Below, piece by piece: positions 1-10,720 of a stretch of DNA of 64,000 nucleotides (positions are counted from its first letter, which is position 1; each line of letters starts with the position of its first letter). The notes under the pieces are model-generated. The model did not search any database and was not told where the DNA came from. It saw only the letters and a program-made list of their open reading frames with translations. This DNA comes from Chelonoidis abingdonii (lineage: Eukaryota > Chordata > Testudines > Testudinidae). The DNA is taken from the NCBI RefSeq assembly GCF_003597395.2, contig NC_133790.1, forward strand, positions 18,128,662 through 18,192,661, written 5' to 3'. Made by a program: the position numbers and the translations under genes.

Positions 1-325
1 GCCGACTCGGGCCACCCTCAGTTCCTTCTACCGCCGTGTCGGTGTTGGAACAGGTGAGTGCAGTTGCCTGACCGCCACCATTCTCGCTACTCGTTATCGC
101 TGTTCTTTGTTAGTTGAATCGTTCGGTTTACATAGTTAATTAGTTAGAGTTGAGTTAAAAATAGTAGTGTAGTTGTTATTATTTTGGTGGGTCGGGATTT
201 CCTCCCCGCCCCCGGTACCGACCAGCCTGCGCTCGCCGGGATTTAAGCAACTGTTCAGCTGAAATCGCGATGCCGAGAGGATCCCCCACGATCCTGCCTG
301 AAATGGCTGGAAGTTGCATTAACGT
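1..325 (+). repeat. DIRS left terminal repeat (inner part) and 5' leader
   Basis: The first bases contain the CCCTCAGTTCCTTCT block that also occurs, reverse-complemented, in the right terminal repeat near 5795 and in the minus-strand element near 33850. Beyond about base 50 comes an AT-rich leader with many TTAG-type repeats (about 100-180), then a GC-rich stretch. The minus-strand copy has a similar TTAGTTAG-rich leader at 33665-33760 on its own strand. The outer part of the terminal repeat lies before base 1. No start codon can be chosen here with confidence. Confidence 0.6.
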
Positions 326-617
326 CTAAGTGCCCCATCTGTTAAGGGCATTCAACCGCGTCACCAAAAGGAAGCGAACCTTAGACTGACAGCCCTCATG
401 GAGCACGTTGACACCGGCACCGAGATACGAGCAGCAAGCGGATGAGACCGCTTCCCCGGCACGCACGCCATGGTACGGTAAGGCTCCGCGGCACTGGCAG
501 CACGTGACGCGAAGCAACTCCGCGCTGCTCCCTCTCTCCGAGGTCGAACGTCGGCCAAGCCTCGGACGGACCCCTGCAGCCCCCCGAAGGCTAAACCACC
601 TGACGGCAGACCGCCCA

Positions 618-680
<63 letters not shown>

Positions 681-2460
681 CGAGCCCCGTGCGCGCCAAC
701 AGACTCTCCGGCCCTGACATCCACCCCGCGCGGGGCCGTCGAGTCCGGCGCGAAAAGCTCCCCGCACGCCGCGGTCAGTGCGTTGCCTTTCCACACCGGA
801 TACATTTTCGGCAGCAGAGACCTGATTGCCATCACGAGCCGGCACCTCATGTACCTCCGGACCCAGTTCGGTGACCCTCTCCAAGGGCAAACCGCGTTTT
901 CGCCGCCCTCCACCACTGCTCCGGTCAATCGCTCCAGATCTCGGTCTGCCTCGCCGCTCCTCTTCACGGGCACCGTCCAATCGCCGGCACCGTTCACCGC
1001 GGCACCGCTCCCAAATCGCGGCACCGTTTGTCATCGGGCAGCCGCTCCGCTCGCCTTGCGCAGTTACAACCCGCTCCCGTCCGCTATTCGCGGGCACCGG
1101 TCAGCTCCGGCACCGCCACGCAGCCGATTCTCCCGGAGCAGAAATTCTTTTCGCCTCGAGGTCGGAGCTGTTACCTGGTCTGACCCCGCCCAGCCACCAA
1201 CCGGGTGAGTCCCGGTCCGGTCCAGTGGTACCTCCACGGTCCCCTAAGGACCCCGGCGGCCAGGTCCATTGGCACATCGTGCCCACTTCGCGGCCCCTCG
1301 TTGCCGTCCGGTCAAGATTGCTTCTTCAGGGCAGGTAGCAGCTATAAGCCGGTAGTGGACCGAGACGCTTGACTTCCCTGACTTTCCACCGACATAGTCG
1401 TCGCCACGATCCCGACACATCTAGCAGATGGGCCAGCTGGGACACCCTGGGCTTACCATCAGGCCAACGTCGTTGCTCCCTGGTCCGGCCCTGCACCTGA
1501 CACCCACAACGTCGACACCAGAGGCTACCTATCCGTCCTCCTCCGAAGACACGAGGACGATAAACAGCCATCCTCTGCACTCCCGGAGTTCTTACTGCAG
1601 GACCCACAGGAAGAGCGCTTGCCGAAGGACCCTTTGTCCCGGGCGTATCTCCTCCTCTTCACCACATGAGGCTGAGGCGGGTGTTCCTCTTCCTCAGGCC
1701 CCCGTCGATCGACTTGCAGGCCCAAACAGGTGAGCTCCTTGCCGGCGATCGCCCTTAAATAGACCTCCCGGTGGAGGAAGTGGCGAGAGGTTGACGGACC
1801 CGTGTGTCACTATTCTGGCTGCATGCCCCGACGCGCATAGCCCTCCATTCATAAAACTATACAAGCCACTACCGATACTGTTGGCGCGCCAGCATCCTCC
1901 CACCGACAGCAAAGTGTGGAAGAGCGTGAGATATATGGTGGCCCTCCAAAGGTTGTGAAACACCTATATGGGCCCAGCCCCCCTCCTCGTTACGTTGTCC
2001 ATTCGTTAACGGAGACGGAGGCATGGCCGAGCAGGCGCCGGCACCAAATCTAAGAAGCTAGGCGCATGGACCTGCTAGCCGTAGGTCTATTCAGCAGGAG
2101 CATTACGCTCGAGTCGCCAATCAGCAGCCCTTATGGTCGATACCTTTAACACGGTTCGGAGGTTAGCGCTTACAGAGTGCTGCCCCCGGACTCACGCCAG
2201 GAGTTTGCACCTTTGTAAGGAGTGGCAAGAAGACGGCAGACCGCCCTCAAGCTGCGCTGACGCGGCCGACTCGGCTGCCTAGACTGTAGCCTCCCCGGAA
2301 TACTGAGACGGATTTCCTGGCTCCAGGCCTCCACCTTACCCCCAGTAGTGCATACCACCATTGCAGAGACTTTACCCTTTGAGGGCCGGGGTTGTTTTCT
2401 GATAGACAAGACCCTCACCTTCAAGCTGAAAGACGCAAGTCACCTTAAAGGTCGCCGGGA
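326..2460 (+). pseudogene. Broken gag-like region of DIRS copy 1
   Basis: In DIRS elements this position holds the gag-like ORF, thought to encode a nucleic-acid-binding particle protein. Here it is open only in pieces that change frame. The piece at about 890-1130 is rich in Ser, Arg and Pro, and a Ser-rich acidic piece lies at about 1640-1720. A run of about 59 G (619-677) sits within the first open piece and would read as polyglycine, which is unlike the flanking coding sequence and suspect. Further 3' (about 1980-2440) short segments remain translatable, but no single frame carries through. The assignment rests on position and composition; the catalytic genes downstream make it likely. 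The breaks may be real decay or sequencing indels. Confidence 0.5.
619..677. repeat. Homopolymer run of about 59 G
   Basis: A single uninterrupted G run lies between CCGCCCAC and CACCGAGCC. G runs this long are rare in vertebrate genomes and are a known artefact of two-colour short-read chemistry, where absent signal is called as G. The real sequence and length here are uncertain. Confidence 0.9.
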
Positions 2461-2471
2461 TTGCACACCCC

Positions 2472-4070
2472 GTGGCTGCAACGGAGCCTTTAGGCCCCAA
2501 CCCCGCCGCCCCTAATTCCCGCCTCGAAACAGGCAGGACTTCACCAGGAGTGAGTCGGGATTTGGAGGAGCGAAAAAACGCCGTCTGCCCTCAGCGGCCC
2601 AGTCTCAAGGCCCTCTTAAAGCCACATCAGGGCCAAAAGCAGCTTTTGGAAGGTACGCCCGGGGACGGCGCGTACCGACTCTTCAGGATCCTCTTTCCTC
2701 CCGTTTTCCAACCGCCTTTCCTACTTCCTTCCGGCTGGGTCGCAGAATTACTTCATCAGTGGGTGCTGCGCACAGTATTAAAGCACGGATACCACCTCCA
2801 GTTCTCATCCCCGCCCTTACGCCCCCCTTCCCGGTCTCTCTTCAGGAGACCCCTCTCACGAGCATATCCGTCTGGCACGAATTACAATCTCTTCCTCGCT
2901 GCAGGAGCCGTAGAGCGAAAGTTCCCACTGCCCCAAGGGAAGGGTTATTACTCCCGCTATTTTCTCATCCCCAAATCCAAGGGAGGCCTCCGACCAATTC
3001 TAGATCTGCGGGGACTCAACAAGTGGCTACGCAAGTTGAAGTTCCGCATGGTCTCCCTGGGAACCATTATCCCGTGCTTGGATCCTGGAGACTGGTACGC
3101 CGCCCTCGATATGAAGGACGCGTACTTCCACATAGCCATTTTCCCGCCACACAGGAAGTACCTTCGGTTCACGGTCAGACAGCACCACTTTCAGTTTGCT
3201 GTCCTCCCCTTTGGCCTGTCTACTGCCCCGAGGGTTTTTACGAAATGCATGGCCGTCGTCGCCGCGCACCTGCGCAGACAGCAGATACATGTCTTCCCAT
3301 ACCTGGACGACTGGTTCATCAAGGGCGCCTCGCACGCCCAAGTCCGTCAGCACGTCTCGGTAACCAAGGACCTCTTTGTCCGCTTGGGGATCCTCCTCAA
3401 TGCGGAGAAGTCCACTCTCAATCTGACGCAGAGACTGGACTTCATAGGAGCGACACTGGACTCCTCCCTTGCCAGAGCCTACTTGCCTCAAGCGCGCTTC
3501 CTAGCGCTCACTTCACTCGTCCAGCTCTTGCAAGCAGCTCGTCTGACCTCAGCTCGCAACTGCCTCGCCCTGCTGGGGCATATGGCCGCATCCATCCATG
3601 TCACCAAATATGCCAGGCTGCGCATGCGACCCTTTCAGACGTGGCTTCACTCGGTCTTCCGTCCGACCAGGGACTCCACGGACGTGCTTCTCACGATCCC
3701 TCCCGGTTCTCTCCGCTCCCTCGACTGGTGGCTGGACCCGTCTCAGGTTTGTGCAGGGATGCCCTTTCATCCACAGCAACCATCTCTAACCCTAACGACG
3801 GATGCTTCATCCCTCGGCTGGGGGGCCCACCTAGGTCGCTTACGGACCCAGGGCCGTTGGTCTGCCGACGAGCTCACCCTTCACATCAACATACGGGAGC
3901 TACGGGCCGTTCCGTCTCACCTGTCAGACGTTCCAGCAGCATCTTCGGTGGCCGTTGTGTGTCTTTTACGACAAACAACGAACGGCCATGTACTACATCA
4001 ACACGGCAGAGGCGGGACTCGCCGTCTCCCCTGTGTCAAGAAGCCATTCAACTATGGGACTTCTGTATAG
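2472..4070 (+). CDS. DIRS-like reverse transcriptase with partial RNase H
   Basis: Open for 532 codons. The fingers segment reads YYSRYFLIPKSKGGLRPILD (about 156-175). Motif A is ALDMKDAYFHI, with the catalytic Asp at about 213. Motif B is LPFGLSTAP, and motif C is FPYLDDWFIKG with YLDD at 277-280. RNase H follows, with TDASSLGWGAHLG (Asp about 444) and an ELRA glutamate (about 476). After about residue 480 this frame leaves the family pattern, while the expected continuation (AMYYIN-type, near 3988) is in another frame, so RNase H is frameshifted and the last 50 residues are not genuine. The YLDDW motif with the RNase H and the downstream recombinase point to DIRS rather than LTR elements. 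The ATG at 2472 is only the first Met in frame; the true start, possibly overlapping gag, cannot be decided. The product would copy the element RNA into DNA. Confidence 0.8.
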   Translation: MAATEPLGPNPAAPNSRLETGRTSPGVSRDLEERKNAVCPQRPSLKALLKPHQGQKQLLEGTPGDGAYRLFRILFPPVFQPPFLLPSGWVAELLHQWVLRTVLKHGYHLQFSSPPLRPPSRSLFRRPLSRAYPSGTNYNLFLAAGAVERKFPLPQGKGYYSRYFLIPKSKGGLRPILDLRGLNKWLRKLKFRMVSLGTIIPCLDPGDWYAALDMKDAYFHIAIFPPHRKYLRFTVRQHHFQFAVLPFGLSTAPRVFTKCMAVVAAHLRRQQIHVFPYLDDWFIKGASHAQVRQHVSVTKDLFVRLGILLNAEKSTLNLTQRLDFIGATLDSSLARAYLPQARFLALTSLVQLLQAARLTSARNCLALLGHMAASIHVTKYARLRMRPFQTWLHSVFRPTRDSTDVLLTIPPGSLRSLDWWLDPSQVCAGMPFHPQQPSLTLTTDASSLGWGAHLGRLRTQGRWSADELTLHINIRELRAVPSHLSDVPAASSVAVVCLLRQTTNGHVLHQHGRGGTRRLPCVKKPFNYGTSV

Positions 4071-4590
4071 CCCTCCAAAGTGGATCTAAGTTAGCTTCCT
4101 TCCTGCCCAAGTCCGGAACACCCTGGCGGATCGGCCTGAGCAGGTCCTTCCTCTGCCACGAGTGGTCGATCAGATTCGACGTCATTTACTCCATTTTTCC
4201 AGAGGTTGGGGCTTCTCCCCTCATAGCACCTCTTCGCGTCCCAACTCGAACAGGAAGTGCCAGGAGTTCTGCTATTCCAGGGCTCTCCCCGGGTCGATAA
4301 CGGATGCCTTTCTCCTGCCTTGAGCCACGCCTACTTATGCCTTCCCCAACCCTTTCCTCTGGTCTACACAGGGTCTTGCTCAAGGTTCGCAGAGACGAAG
4401 GCGCAGCTCATCTTAATAGCGCCGGCGTGGCCCAGCAGCCTGGTACCACCACCCTCCTGGACCTGTCAGTAGCCGGCTCCAATTCCTCCCATGTCCCGGA
4501 CGCTCATCACACAGGACCACGCGGAAGACTTCGCATCCGATCTGCGATCCCTCACCTCACGGGCGTGGCTCCTACATGGCCTGAATGCTG
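3905..4590 (+). pseudogene. Broken RNase H end and methyltransferase-like stretch of DIRS copy 1
   Basis: This continues from the reverse transcriptase ORF in shifting frames. Recognisable pieces include MYYIN (about 3988) from RNase H and LILIAPAWPSSLVP (about 4410-4455), a pattern that follows RNase H in DIRS elements. The order of pieces agrees with an ancestral continuous frame interrupted by many one-base indels. The same stretch at 14223-14800 carries different indels, so each copy is broken in its own way. Assigning part of it to the Dam-like methyltransferase domain of DIRS elements is inferred from position only. Confidence 0.5.
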
Positions 4591-5640
4591 AAGGAATTAC
4601 CTTGCTCCAGTCCAGTGCAGCGCATTCTCCTCCGATAGCAGACACCGGGAACCCGCAGAACGTATGTTGCCAAGTGGACGCCGCTTCGACGGCCTGTGTG
4701 CATCCCACATTTTCCCCTTACAGGCGTCCAATCCCGCGATCCTAGACTACCTGGGTACCTTAAAGCAGGAGCCTGGCAACTTCCTCGCTTAAGGTTGCAC
4801 CTTAGGCAGCAATAGTCCACCTTTCCATCCGGGAGATGATGGCTGCTCGGTGTTTCTTTCTCACCCGCTAGTCTCTCGCTCTGAAGGTCCTGGACCGGTA
4901 TTATCCCCCCAACTGTCACCAGCCCCTCCTGGGGACCTCAACTTGGTCTTGAAGCGACTTATGTGCCGCCTTTCGAACCACTGGCAACTGCCGCTTCTCT
5001 ATCCTATCGCTGGACACGGTCTCTTGGTTGGCCAATCACCTCAGGCGTCGGGTTCTCGGGATCAGAGCCCTCACTGTCTGATTCCCGACACCATCTTCAT
5101 AAAGCAAAGTGCAAACTCTGCCAGCCTCATCCTGCATTCCTGCTAAGGTCGGTGTCTGCCTTCCACGCTTGCCAGGACATCTTTCTCCCGGTTTCTTCCC
5201 GAAGCCGCATGCTTTCTTGGAGAGAGCAGCAGCTACACACCTTGGATGTGCGGCCAGAGCACTGGCTTTCTTGTGGAAAGAACCAAGCCTCGAGGTCTGC
5301 CGCAGCTCCTTTGTCGCGGTTTGGCAGAGGAATGAAAGTGTCTGCCAGTCTCCTCCAGACGGATTTCCTCTCGGTAGGGCCTGTATTCGCACGAGCTACG
5401 AGAAAGCTTCAGGTTCCCCTCGGTCACCTTACGGCGCATTCCACGAGGGGCTCAAGCTTCCTCGCAGCCTTACTTGGCATATGTGCCATCCAGGGAGATT
5501 TGCCGTGCTGCGACCTGGTCATCGGTCCACACTTTCGCCTCGCACAGCGCTCTGGTCCGCAGGTTCGGGGACGACGCTGGGGCTTTTTGGGGCGGCCGTA
5601 CTCCAGACTCCGCGTCTCACTCCGACCCTCCGCCTAGGTA
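4590..5640 (+). pseudogene. Broken DIRS tyrosine recombinase, copy 1
   Basis: This is the last gene of a DIRS element; it would insert the circular DNA intermediate by strand exchange. Open pieces follow the family order but change frame: a TYVAKW-like piece of the N-terminal DNA-binding part (about 4660-4680), a PPFEPLA piece (about 4963-4985), SVSAFHACQDIFLPV (about 5150-5195), HTLDVR (about 5236-5253), and the catalytic box AHSTRG with the HxxR His at 5437 and Arg at 5446. The segment that should hold the last His/Trp and the Tyr nucleophile (about 5500-5560) is frameshifted. At least four frame changes are needed, so no functional enzyme is encoded as written. Confidence 0.65.
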
Positions 5641-5652
5641 AGGCTTGGATTC

Positions 5653-5755
5653 ACTAAATGGAATGCATAGAGCAACCATCGAAAAGAAGACAAGATTACT
5701 TACCTGTAACTGTTTTCTCAGATGCCGTTGCTCATACTCCATTTCCAAAACCCAC
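5653..5755 (+). repeat. DIRS internal complementary region, copy 1
   Basis: Two halves face each other. The block with TGGAATGCATAGAGCAACC (about 5659-5677) is roughly the reverse complement of the block with CGTTGCTCATACTCCATTTCC (about 5726-5746). They are separated by GATTACTTACCTGTAACTG, which is itself found in reverse at the outer end of the right repeat (about 5965-5990). DIRS elements carry such an internal region complementary to both outer ends, thought to align the ends during circle formation. Confidence 0.75.
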
Positions 5756-5990
5756 CCTCCTTCCCCACTGTCGGAGTAGCTGGCAAGAAGGAACTGAAGG
5801 GTGGCCAGGTCGGCTGGGCTATTTATGCGGCGCCGGGTCGGCGCCCACTCCAGGGGGCGCCCAGCCGACCCGCCGAGTTGTGCTAGGGTAAAAAGTTTCT
5901 CCGACGGCTTGCATTTGCGGCGCGCACACACCTAAATGGAATGATAATGAGCAACACATCTCGAAGAACAACAGTTACAGGGTAAGTAAC
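5755..5990 (+). repeat. DIRS right inverted terminal repeat, copy 1
   Basis: The repeat ends with ACATCTCGAAGAACAACAGT followed by TACAGGGTAAGTAACCTT. Its inner part (about 5790-5820) is the reverse complement of the first 30 bases of the window. A GC-rich core with GCGCC-type palindromes lies at about 5828-5875. The same repeat is found at about 16075-16312 and, inverted, at the ends of the minus-strand element. Confidence 0.75.
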
Positions 5991-7370
5991 CTTGTCGTCT
6001 GATACGAGAACTCCCACGGTGTTAGAAGAGTTCTCTTCGCCTGGCTCCTTGTCAAATTTTTTTTTTGCCCAAGGGGAGAAGGGCTGGGGGCAAAAATATT
6101 TCCAAAAAATTTTAAAATTAACAGGTCTTTGAACAAGATTAATTGCGGTCCTCAAGGAAGTTTCAGCTTCTCCTGGATTTCACATTGTTTAAGCACATGC
6201 ATCTGCATTTACAGCTGTCACTGCAATATTGATTTATTAGGACTAAATTGTGAAGTCAATATGGATAGGTTTCCCCAGAGGTCTCTGTTTCGATACATAT
6301 TGCAGTTTCTGTATAGGCTGCTATCTAAAAGCCCATTTCCCTCCTCCTCAGTAGAGTACTCTCTCTGCTCTTCTGTCCAATTGTATCATATCATTTCTTT
6401 CCTGTGTACATTATGCAAATAGCCGCTGAGTATTGCAGATCTGTGAACTGCTGCTTTGCTACGATCATGTTATCCAGCGATTCTCAAGCCTTCTGCAGAT
6501 GAGCCAGCCTGCTTCCCTAGTCTGAGTTTTTGTGTTTGTTCCGTGCTTTCTAATCCTGTGCAAGTGTGAAATCATTCTTCACGGTTTTGTCAAACAAGAT
6601 TATGAGTTTGACTGTAAACTATTGAAATGACTCATCTCAGCATTTTCCCGTATTAGGAGTGAGTCTGGATGAAAGTGAAAATGTCAGATCTGTCATAAAT
6701 ATGTAGAAATGACAGCCTCGGCAGAGAGATCTGCAGTCTCGCAGACCTTTTTCTATCTGCTGCTGTTGAAAGAAAATAGTCTTCGGATGCCAGATCCCCA
6801 GCTGATGCAAATGCTTACCAAGTTTCCCTTGACTTCAGTGGAGCTACATCTGTTTACAGCAGCCAATGGATCTGGGTCCAGAATGTCTAAATTACTGTGT
6901 CAATTTGGATGAAGTAGTCTATCCCCTAACACTGACCAGATTGCTTAGTTATGGAGGTGTGAACTCTGGGTTAGTTCAGTATTGGCGTGTATACCATATA
7001 CTTTATTGATCCTATGAGTATATTTAATTACATAGTAAATAATTTTCCAAACCTCATAAGCAGCAACAACAAGTTATCAAGTGCAATTAACTGTGTAATT
7101 TTCTGCTCGTTGCCTTATTTTTGTCAGGGAAAACACACCTTTCAGGGATTTAATGCTCGCACAAGAAGGTTGTGGTTTGAATGGGCAGCAGTAAAATACT
7201 TTAAATCCCTTGAGAACTCTTGGTGCAACAAATATATAATGCGCCAATAAAACAATCTATCGTCCACACTTGATTGAGAGCAGTAAGGGAGGCAGTGTGC
7301 TGTGGCTGAAATTCCAAAATTTGATTCAGGGACACTCAGGCCAGAGTGTATGTGGGAAAGGGAATGAAAA
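5991..7370. other. Non-coding flank of DIRS copy 1; duplicated at 16313-17662
   Basis: AT-rich sequence with no recognised gene. It aligns collinearly with 16313-17662 to the last base before the N gap, with many one-base gaps and few substitutions. Since it lies outside the transposon, its duplication cannot be explained by a second DIRS insertion. In the other copy this sequence runs on without a break to PPIL2, so this is intron sequence of that gene. Confidence 0.75.
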
Positions 7371-7395
7371 NNNNNNNNNNNNNNNNNNNNNNNNN
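7371..7395. other. Assembly gap of exactly 25 N
   Basis: There are 25 consecutive N. A fixed gap of this size is a placeholder rather than a measured length, and some long-read gap-filling programs leave 25 N when both edges were extended but not joined. The duplicated sequence on the two sides supports that reading here. Confidence 0.9.
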
Positions 7396-8289
7396 CACGC
7401 CCGCCATATCAGTATTTTCAACCAGCAAGTTACCATTACCACCTATAATCAGTTTCAGCATTGCATTTGAATCAACCCATTCCATCTCCACTGTTCTTCC
7501 CAAAACCTCATATGGGAACAAATCGAAAGTAATGCTTCATACCTGGACATCCCTAAAGGCCTGCTTTTACATTGAAGGACAAAGTCTTTCAGAAATCACA
7601 AAGTTATTTCTTTCCATTATGCAATGATCTCAGCGGCATCTATGCATCATCCAAACAAAGGCTGTTGAAATAGTGTCCAACAGCATTGATTTTTGCTATC
7701 ATGAACAACTACAACCCCACGGGGACCCAACACACTCCACAGAGCACTCTGTCACATCGATAAGGTTTCCTCACACAACATACTACTATGGACATCTGCA
7801 AAGTAGCTACCCCTGGGTGTCCCACATATGTCACCACAACATTACTCCATAAGAGCAGCACTTGTCCTCAAGATGCTCTCTACTCGGGACTTTGCGGCTT
7901 TCTATGCATCTTGCTACCTATTGGTCAATTTCGATGTCCCGCTTCACATTTCCACAGAGATAACTGCCCTCTACAGCTCACCTTAAGTCGGAGCACCTCA
8001 TCAGGACCACCTCCTTGAAAAGAGGGGGTTTCATTTCTGTATTGTACATGCACGGTTCTCTCAGGGTATTTGACGTCGCCCTGTTCCATGATGCAATCTA
8101 TTCTCCTGGTGGGTGTACCCTCTGTAGTGAGACCTCCGGCCCATGGCTGTCACCTCACCCCATATTCGCGAACCCATGCAGTACGTCATCAGACTACAAC
8201 CCATCACTCAATGGGGACGATCCTGAAAGAAATCTTTCCCTGAAACCCCTTCTTTCTGCTTCAAACGACCCCCACAACCTCATCATCTG
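7396..8289. other. Stretch without a recognised gene, right of the gap
   Basis: No exon with good splice sites and no long open frame is seen. Short open pieces around 7560-8020 change frame often and could be remains of an old transposon gene, but I do not recognise a motif. It does not match the DIRS sequence left of the gap. Confidence 0.4.
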
Positions 8290-9330
8290 AAGCAAGCCTC
8301 TTTCACACGACCAGGACACACCCAAACTCAAAGCGCAGACCTTGCCAGAACAGACTGCAAACGCTCAGAGTTGTAGCAATGGAAATATGATCAACACCCC
8401 TACAACATCCTTCAGATCTGGTGTGTCCTGCACCATGTGGTGTTACCTCATCCAGTTACTGAATGCCCCAGTAACCTATATGGTGAAACTAGACATCACT
8501 TATGCTCTCAAATGCAACTCACTCATGGGAAACGCTTAAAAGACAAAACACCTATCCCTCTGAGTTGAATACTTTTCACAAACAGTCATTCTATATCGAC
8601 TTATTAGTCTCTCCTCAAGGAAACCTGCCGACAAACACTTGGCAAAAACCATGTCAGAGCTTAAATTTCATAACTTTGCTAGAGTCTAAAAATCTTAGGC
8701 CTATGTCTCCACTTGGCAATTGACGACAAAACTTTTGTCTTTCAGAGGTGTTACCCTCCCCAAAGACCAAAACGTTTTTGCTGCAACAAGTTGCAGGCAT
8801 GAATGGCGCACTCTCCTGCAACCCAAAGCTAACCCCTCTGTTGAGGGTGGAAGTTTATCAGTGCAGAGAGCCGGACATAGAGCAGACTACAGTGCACAAC
8901 TATTTTTAGGTCAGCATCGCTGTAGCAACCAGCATACTCACTAAAAGCTGTGTTTTTCTATAGTGTAGGACAAAGCCATGTCTTCAGAATAAAAGACACT
9001 GGATTAATTGTTTGTACAACTAATTTTAACCCTGTGTCCTTTTTGTCCTGTGACTGGAGGGGTTGCTAACTAGGCCACTCTCATCTTCGAAGGTCCCTTA
9101 CAATATGTGCTCATTACTTTAGATGAACAGATAGTCAGCCTGTATTTGCTGTGTACATGAGTACCTTTCCCAACTTGAAGAAGAGCTCTGTGTAGCTCGA
9201 AAGCTTGTCTCTCTCCTAATGGCACAGATTGGTCCAAATGACAAATAATTACGAACCCACTTTATCTCTCTCAAAATCCTCTGACTTTACACGCTACAGT
9301 AACACTGCATGATGATAAGTCTGTCTGTCT
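8290..9330 (+). repeat. Decayed interspersed repeat of unresolved class
   Basis: This stretch resembles an abundant turtle repeat I recall, whose 3' end has the phrase GAAGAAGAGCTCTGTGTAGC followed by TCGAAAGCTTGTCTCTCTC. That phrase is seen here at 9178-9217, and the sequence ends near ACACTGCATGATGA (about 9304). The 5' part (about 8290-8990) would be its body and has no continuous frame. I cannot name the class, and deletions relative to the remembered sequence are frequent. Confidence 0.45.
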
Positions 9331-10435
9331 GGCAATATGCAATTAAGGGTTTGCTTAATCTTTTTTTCTGTAGATTAAAATTTTTATCAGTGGGGCGATT
9401 AACTCGATATGTTCCTAGGGAAAGACTTTTTTTTTAAACCGTAGTGACTTCTCAAGAAATATCTGCCACACCAGCTATGGACAGTTACTTCAACAAACTA
9501 TGTTAGCAGCGAGTGCATTTTCTGTCTGATACTTTTTGCACAAAATAGGGAAAATTAACAAAATAAGTTACCTTGGGTTTGGTGCTCCATTAGAACACGA
9601 GGGTAGGGATCAGATAGTGATCATCCCTGTTGGTGAAAACATCAGAATGGACCAGGAAATATTTTTAAGGCTCTTCCAAGTTTAAGAACCAAAACAAGGT
9701 GTCGTGGTTGGGTAGAGGGGAATAGTCACTGTCTCTTTTCCTTTTAAATACGTGTGGTTTAATCAAGGAATCTATGTCTGCAGCCATACTTGATGCTACT
9801 TTATGGAGAAAATCGGGCCCTTAGATCAGCATAGAGGAGTCAGGCTCTCTCCATGTACTGATCTCCCTTTCTGCGTGGAATGGGGAGCTACTCGGCTTCC
9901 ATGGCACCATCCATTGCCAGACCTGTTGAAGGCCTCTCCTCGTAGAGTTTGGGGATACGTTTGGAAGAGGGTTGCAGGGAAGAACGGAAGGTCAATGGCC
10001 AGACCTTTAAGGGAGGTGCTAAAACTGCACTGTGGTCTCTCTCTCCAGCCCTGCCAGAAATCACCAGGAGAGCCTAATACAGATTTAGACTGTATAATTT
10101 CCCACAAACTTTTCAACAGGGCATCAGAATCTTGATGCAACTATAAAATGTCCCTGGGGGCCATGGTTCCAGTGAGCTGGGGGATCGGACGTTGTTTCCT
10201 TGAGTGCCACAAATCTTTGTCGGTTCCCCACAGGTCGTTTTTTGTTTTGCCTTTTTTTGTTGTTTTTTGGAGTATTCCGGCGGGAAAGACACACCATCTC
10301 CTTTTGATGTGGGGATCTCCACAAGGGGATTTCTTCCCCTAGGAGCAAGGTTCTCACCTTTTTCTTTCTGAGCCCCCTCCCCCAACATGCTATAAAAACT
10401 CCCACAGTCCACCATGTGCCATAATAACTGGTTTT
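9331..10435. other. Non-coding stretch, nothing recognised
   Basis: AT-rich, with homopolymer runs near 9361, 9430 and 10247. No splice-bounded exon of PPIL2 and no clear repeat family is seen. The overlapping open frames on both strands at 9803-10499 have no motif and shadow one another. Confidence 0.4.
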
Positions 10436-10720
10436 CTGCATTAAAAGCCAGGGCAGGCTTAGGCGGTATGCAAGCCAGGGCAATTGCCTGGGGCCCCACG
10501 CCTCAGGGGCCTCTCCAGGCGGACATCTTGCTCGTCTTCAACTTCCTCCCTAGGTGGCAGGGCTCAGGGACCTGGGCTTCCAGCTCCATGCAGTGGACTT
10601 CGGGTTTCTGCCCTGGGCCCTAGTGAGTCTAATTGCTGCGCCCTGCTTGGAGGCCCCCTAAACCTGCTGGAGGCCCCCTTAAGGGGGCCTAGACCCTGGG
10701 GTTCGAGAACGTACCTGCCT
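10436..10720. repeat. GC-rich interspersed repeat fragment
   Basis: This GC-rich block stands out in an AT-rich neighbourhood and includes CAATTGCCTGGGGCCCCACG (10480-10499). Near its end is a small palindrome of GGAGGCCCCCTTAAGGGGGC (about 10664-10688). I recall similar GGGCCCCACGCCTCAGGGGC blocks as common in turtle genomes, but cannot assign a class. Confidence 0.4.

Larger units (their letters stand above)
1..5990 (+). mobile_element. DIRS-like tyrosine-recombinase retrotransposon, copy 1 (left end cut by window)
   Basis: This element has the DIRS order: a gag-like region (about 326-2460), reverse transcriptase plus RNase H (2472-about 4000), an RNase H/methyltransferase-like stretch, a tyrosine recombinase (about 4590-5640), an internal complementary region (5653-5755) and a right inverted terminal repeat (about 5755-5990). 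The first 30 bases of the window match the reverse complement of about 5790-5820, so the window opens inside the left terminal repeat. DIRS elements integrate through a tyrosine recombinase by way of a circular intermediate and make no target duplication; none was sought. Only the reverse transcriptase frame is clean, and the rest is interrupted by frameshifts. From about 3908 onward the sequence reappears at 14223-17662. Confidence 0.85.

Noticed and set aside
408..1208. 266-codon frame with polyglycine as a novel glycine-rich protein
   Set aside because: The glycine run is the suspect G homopolymer, the same run gives polyproline on the other strand, and the stretch lies in the gag region of a DIRS element.
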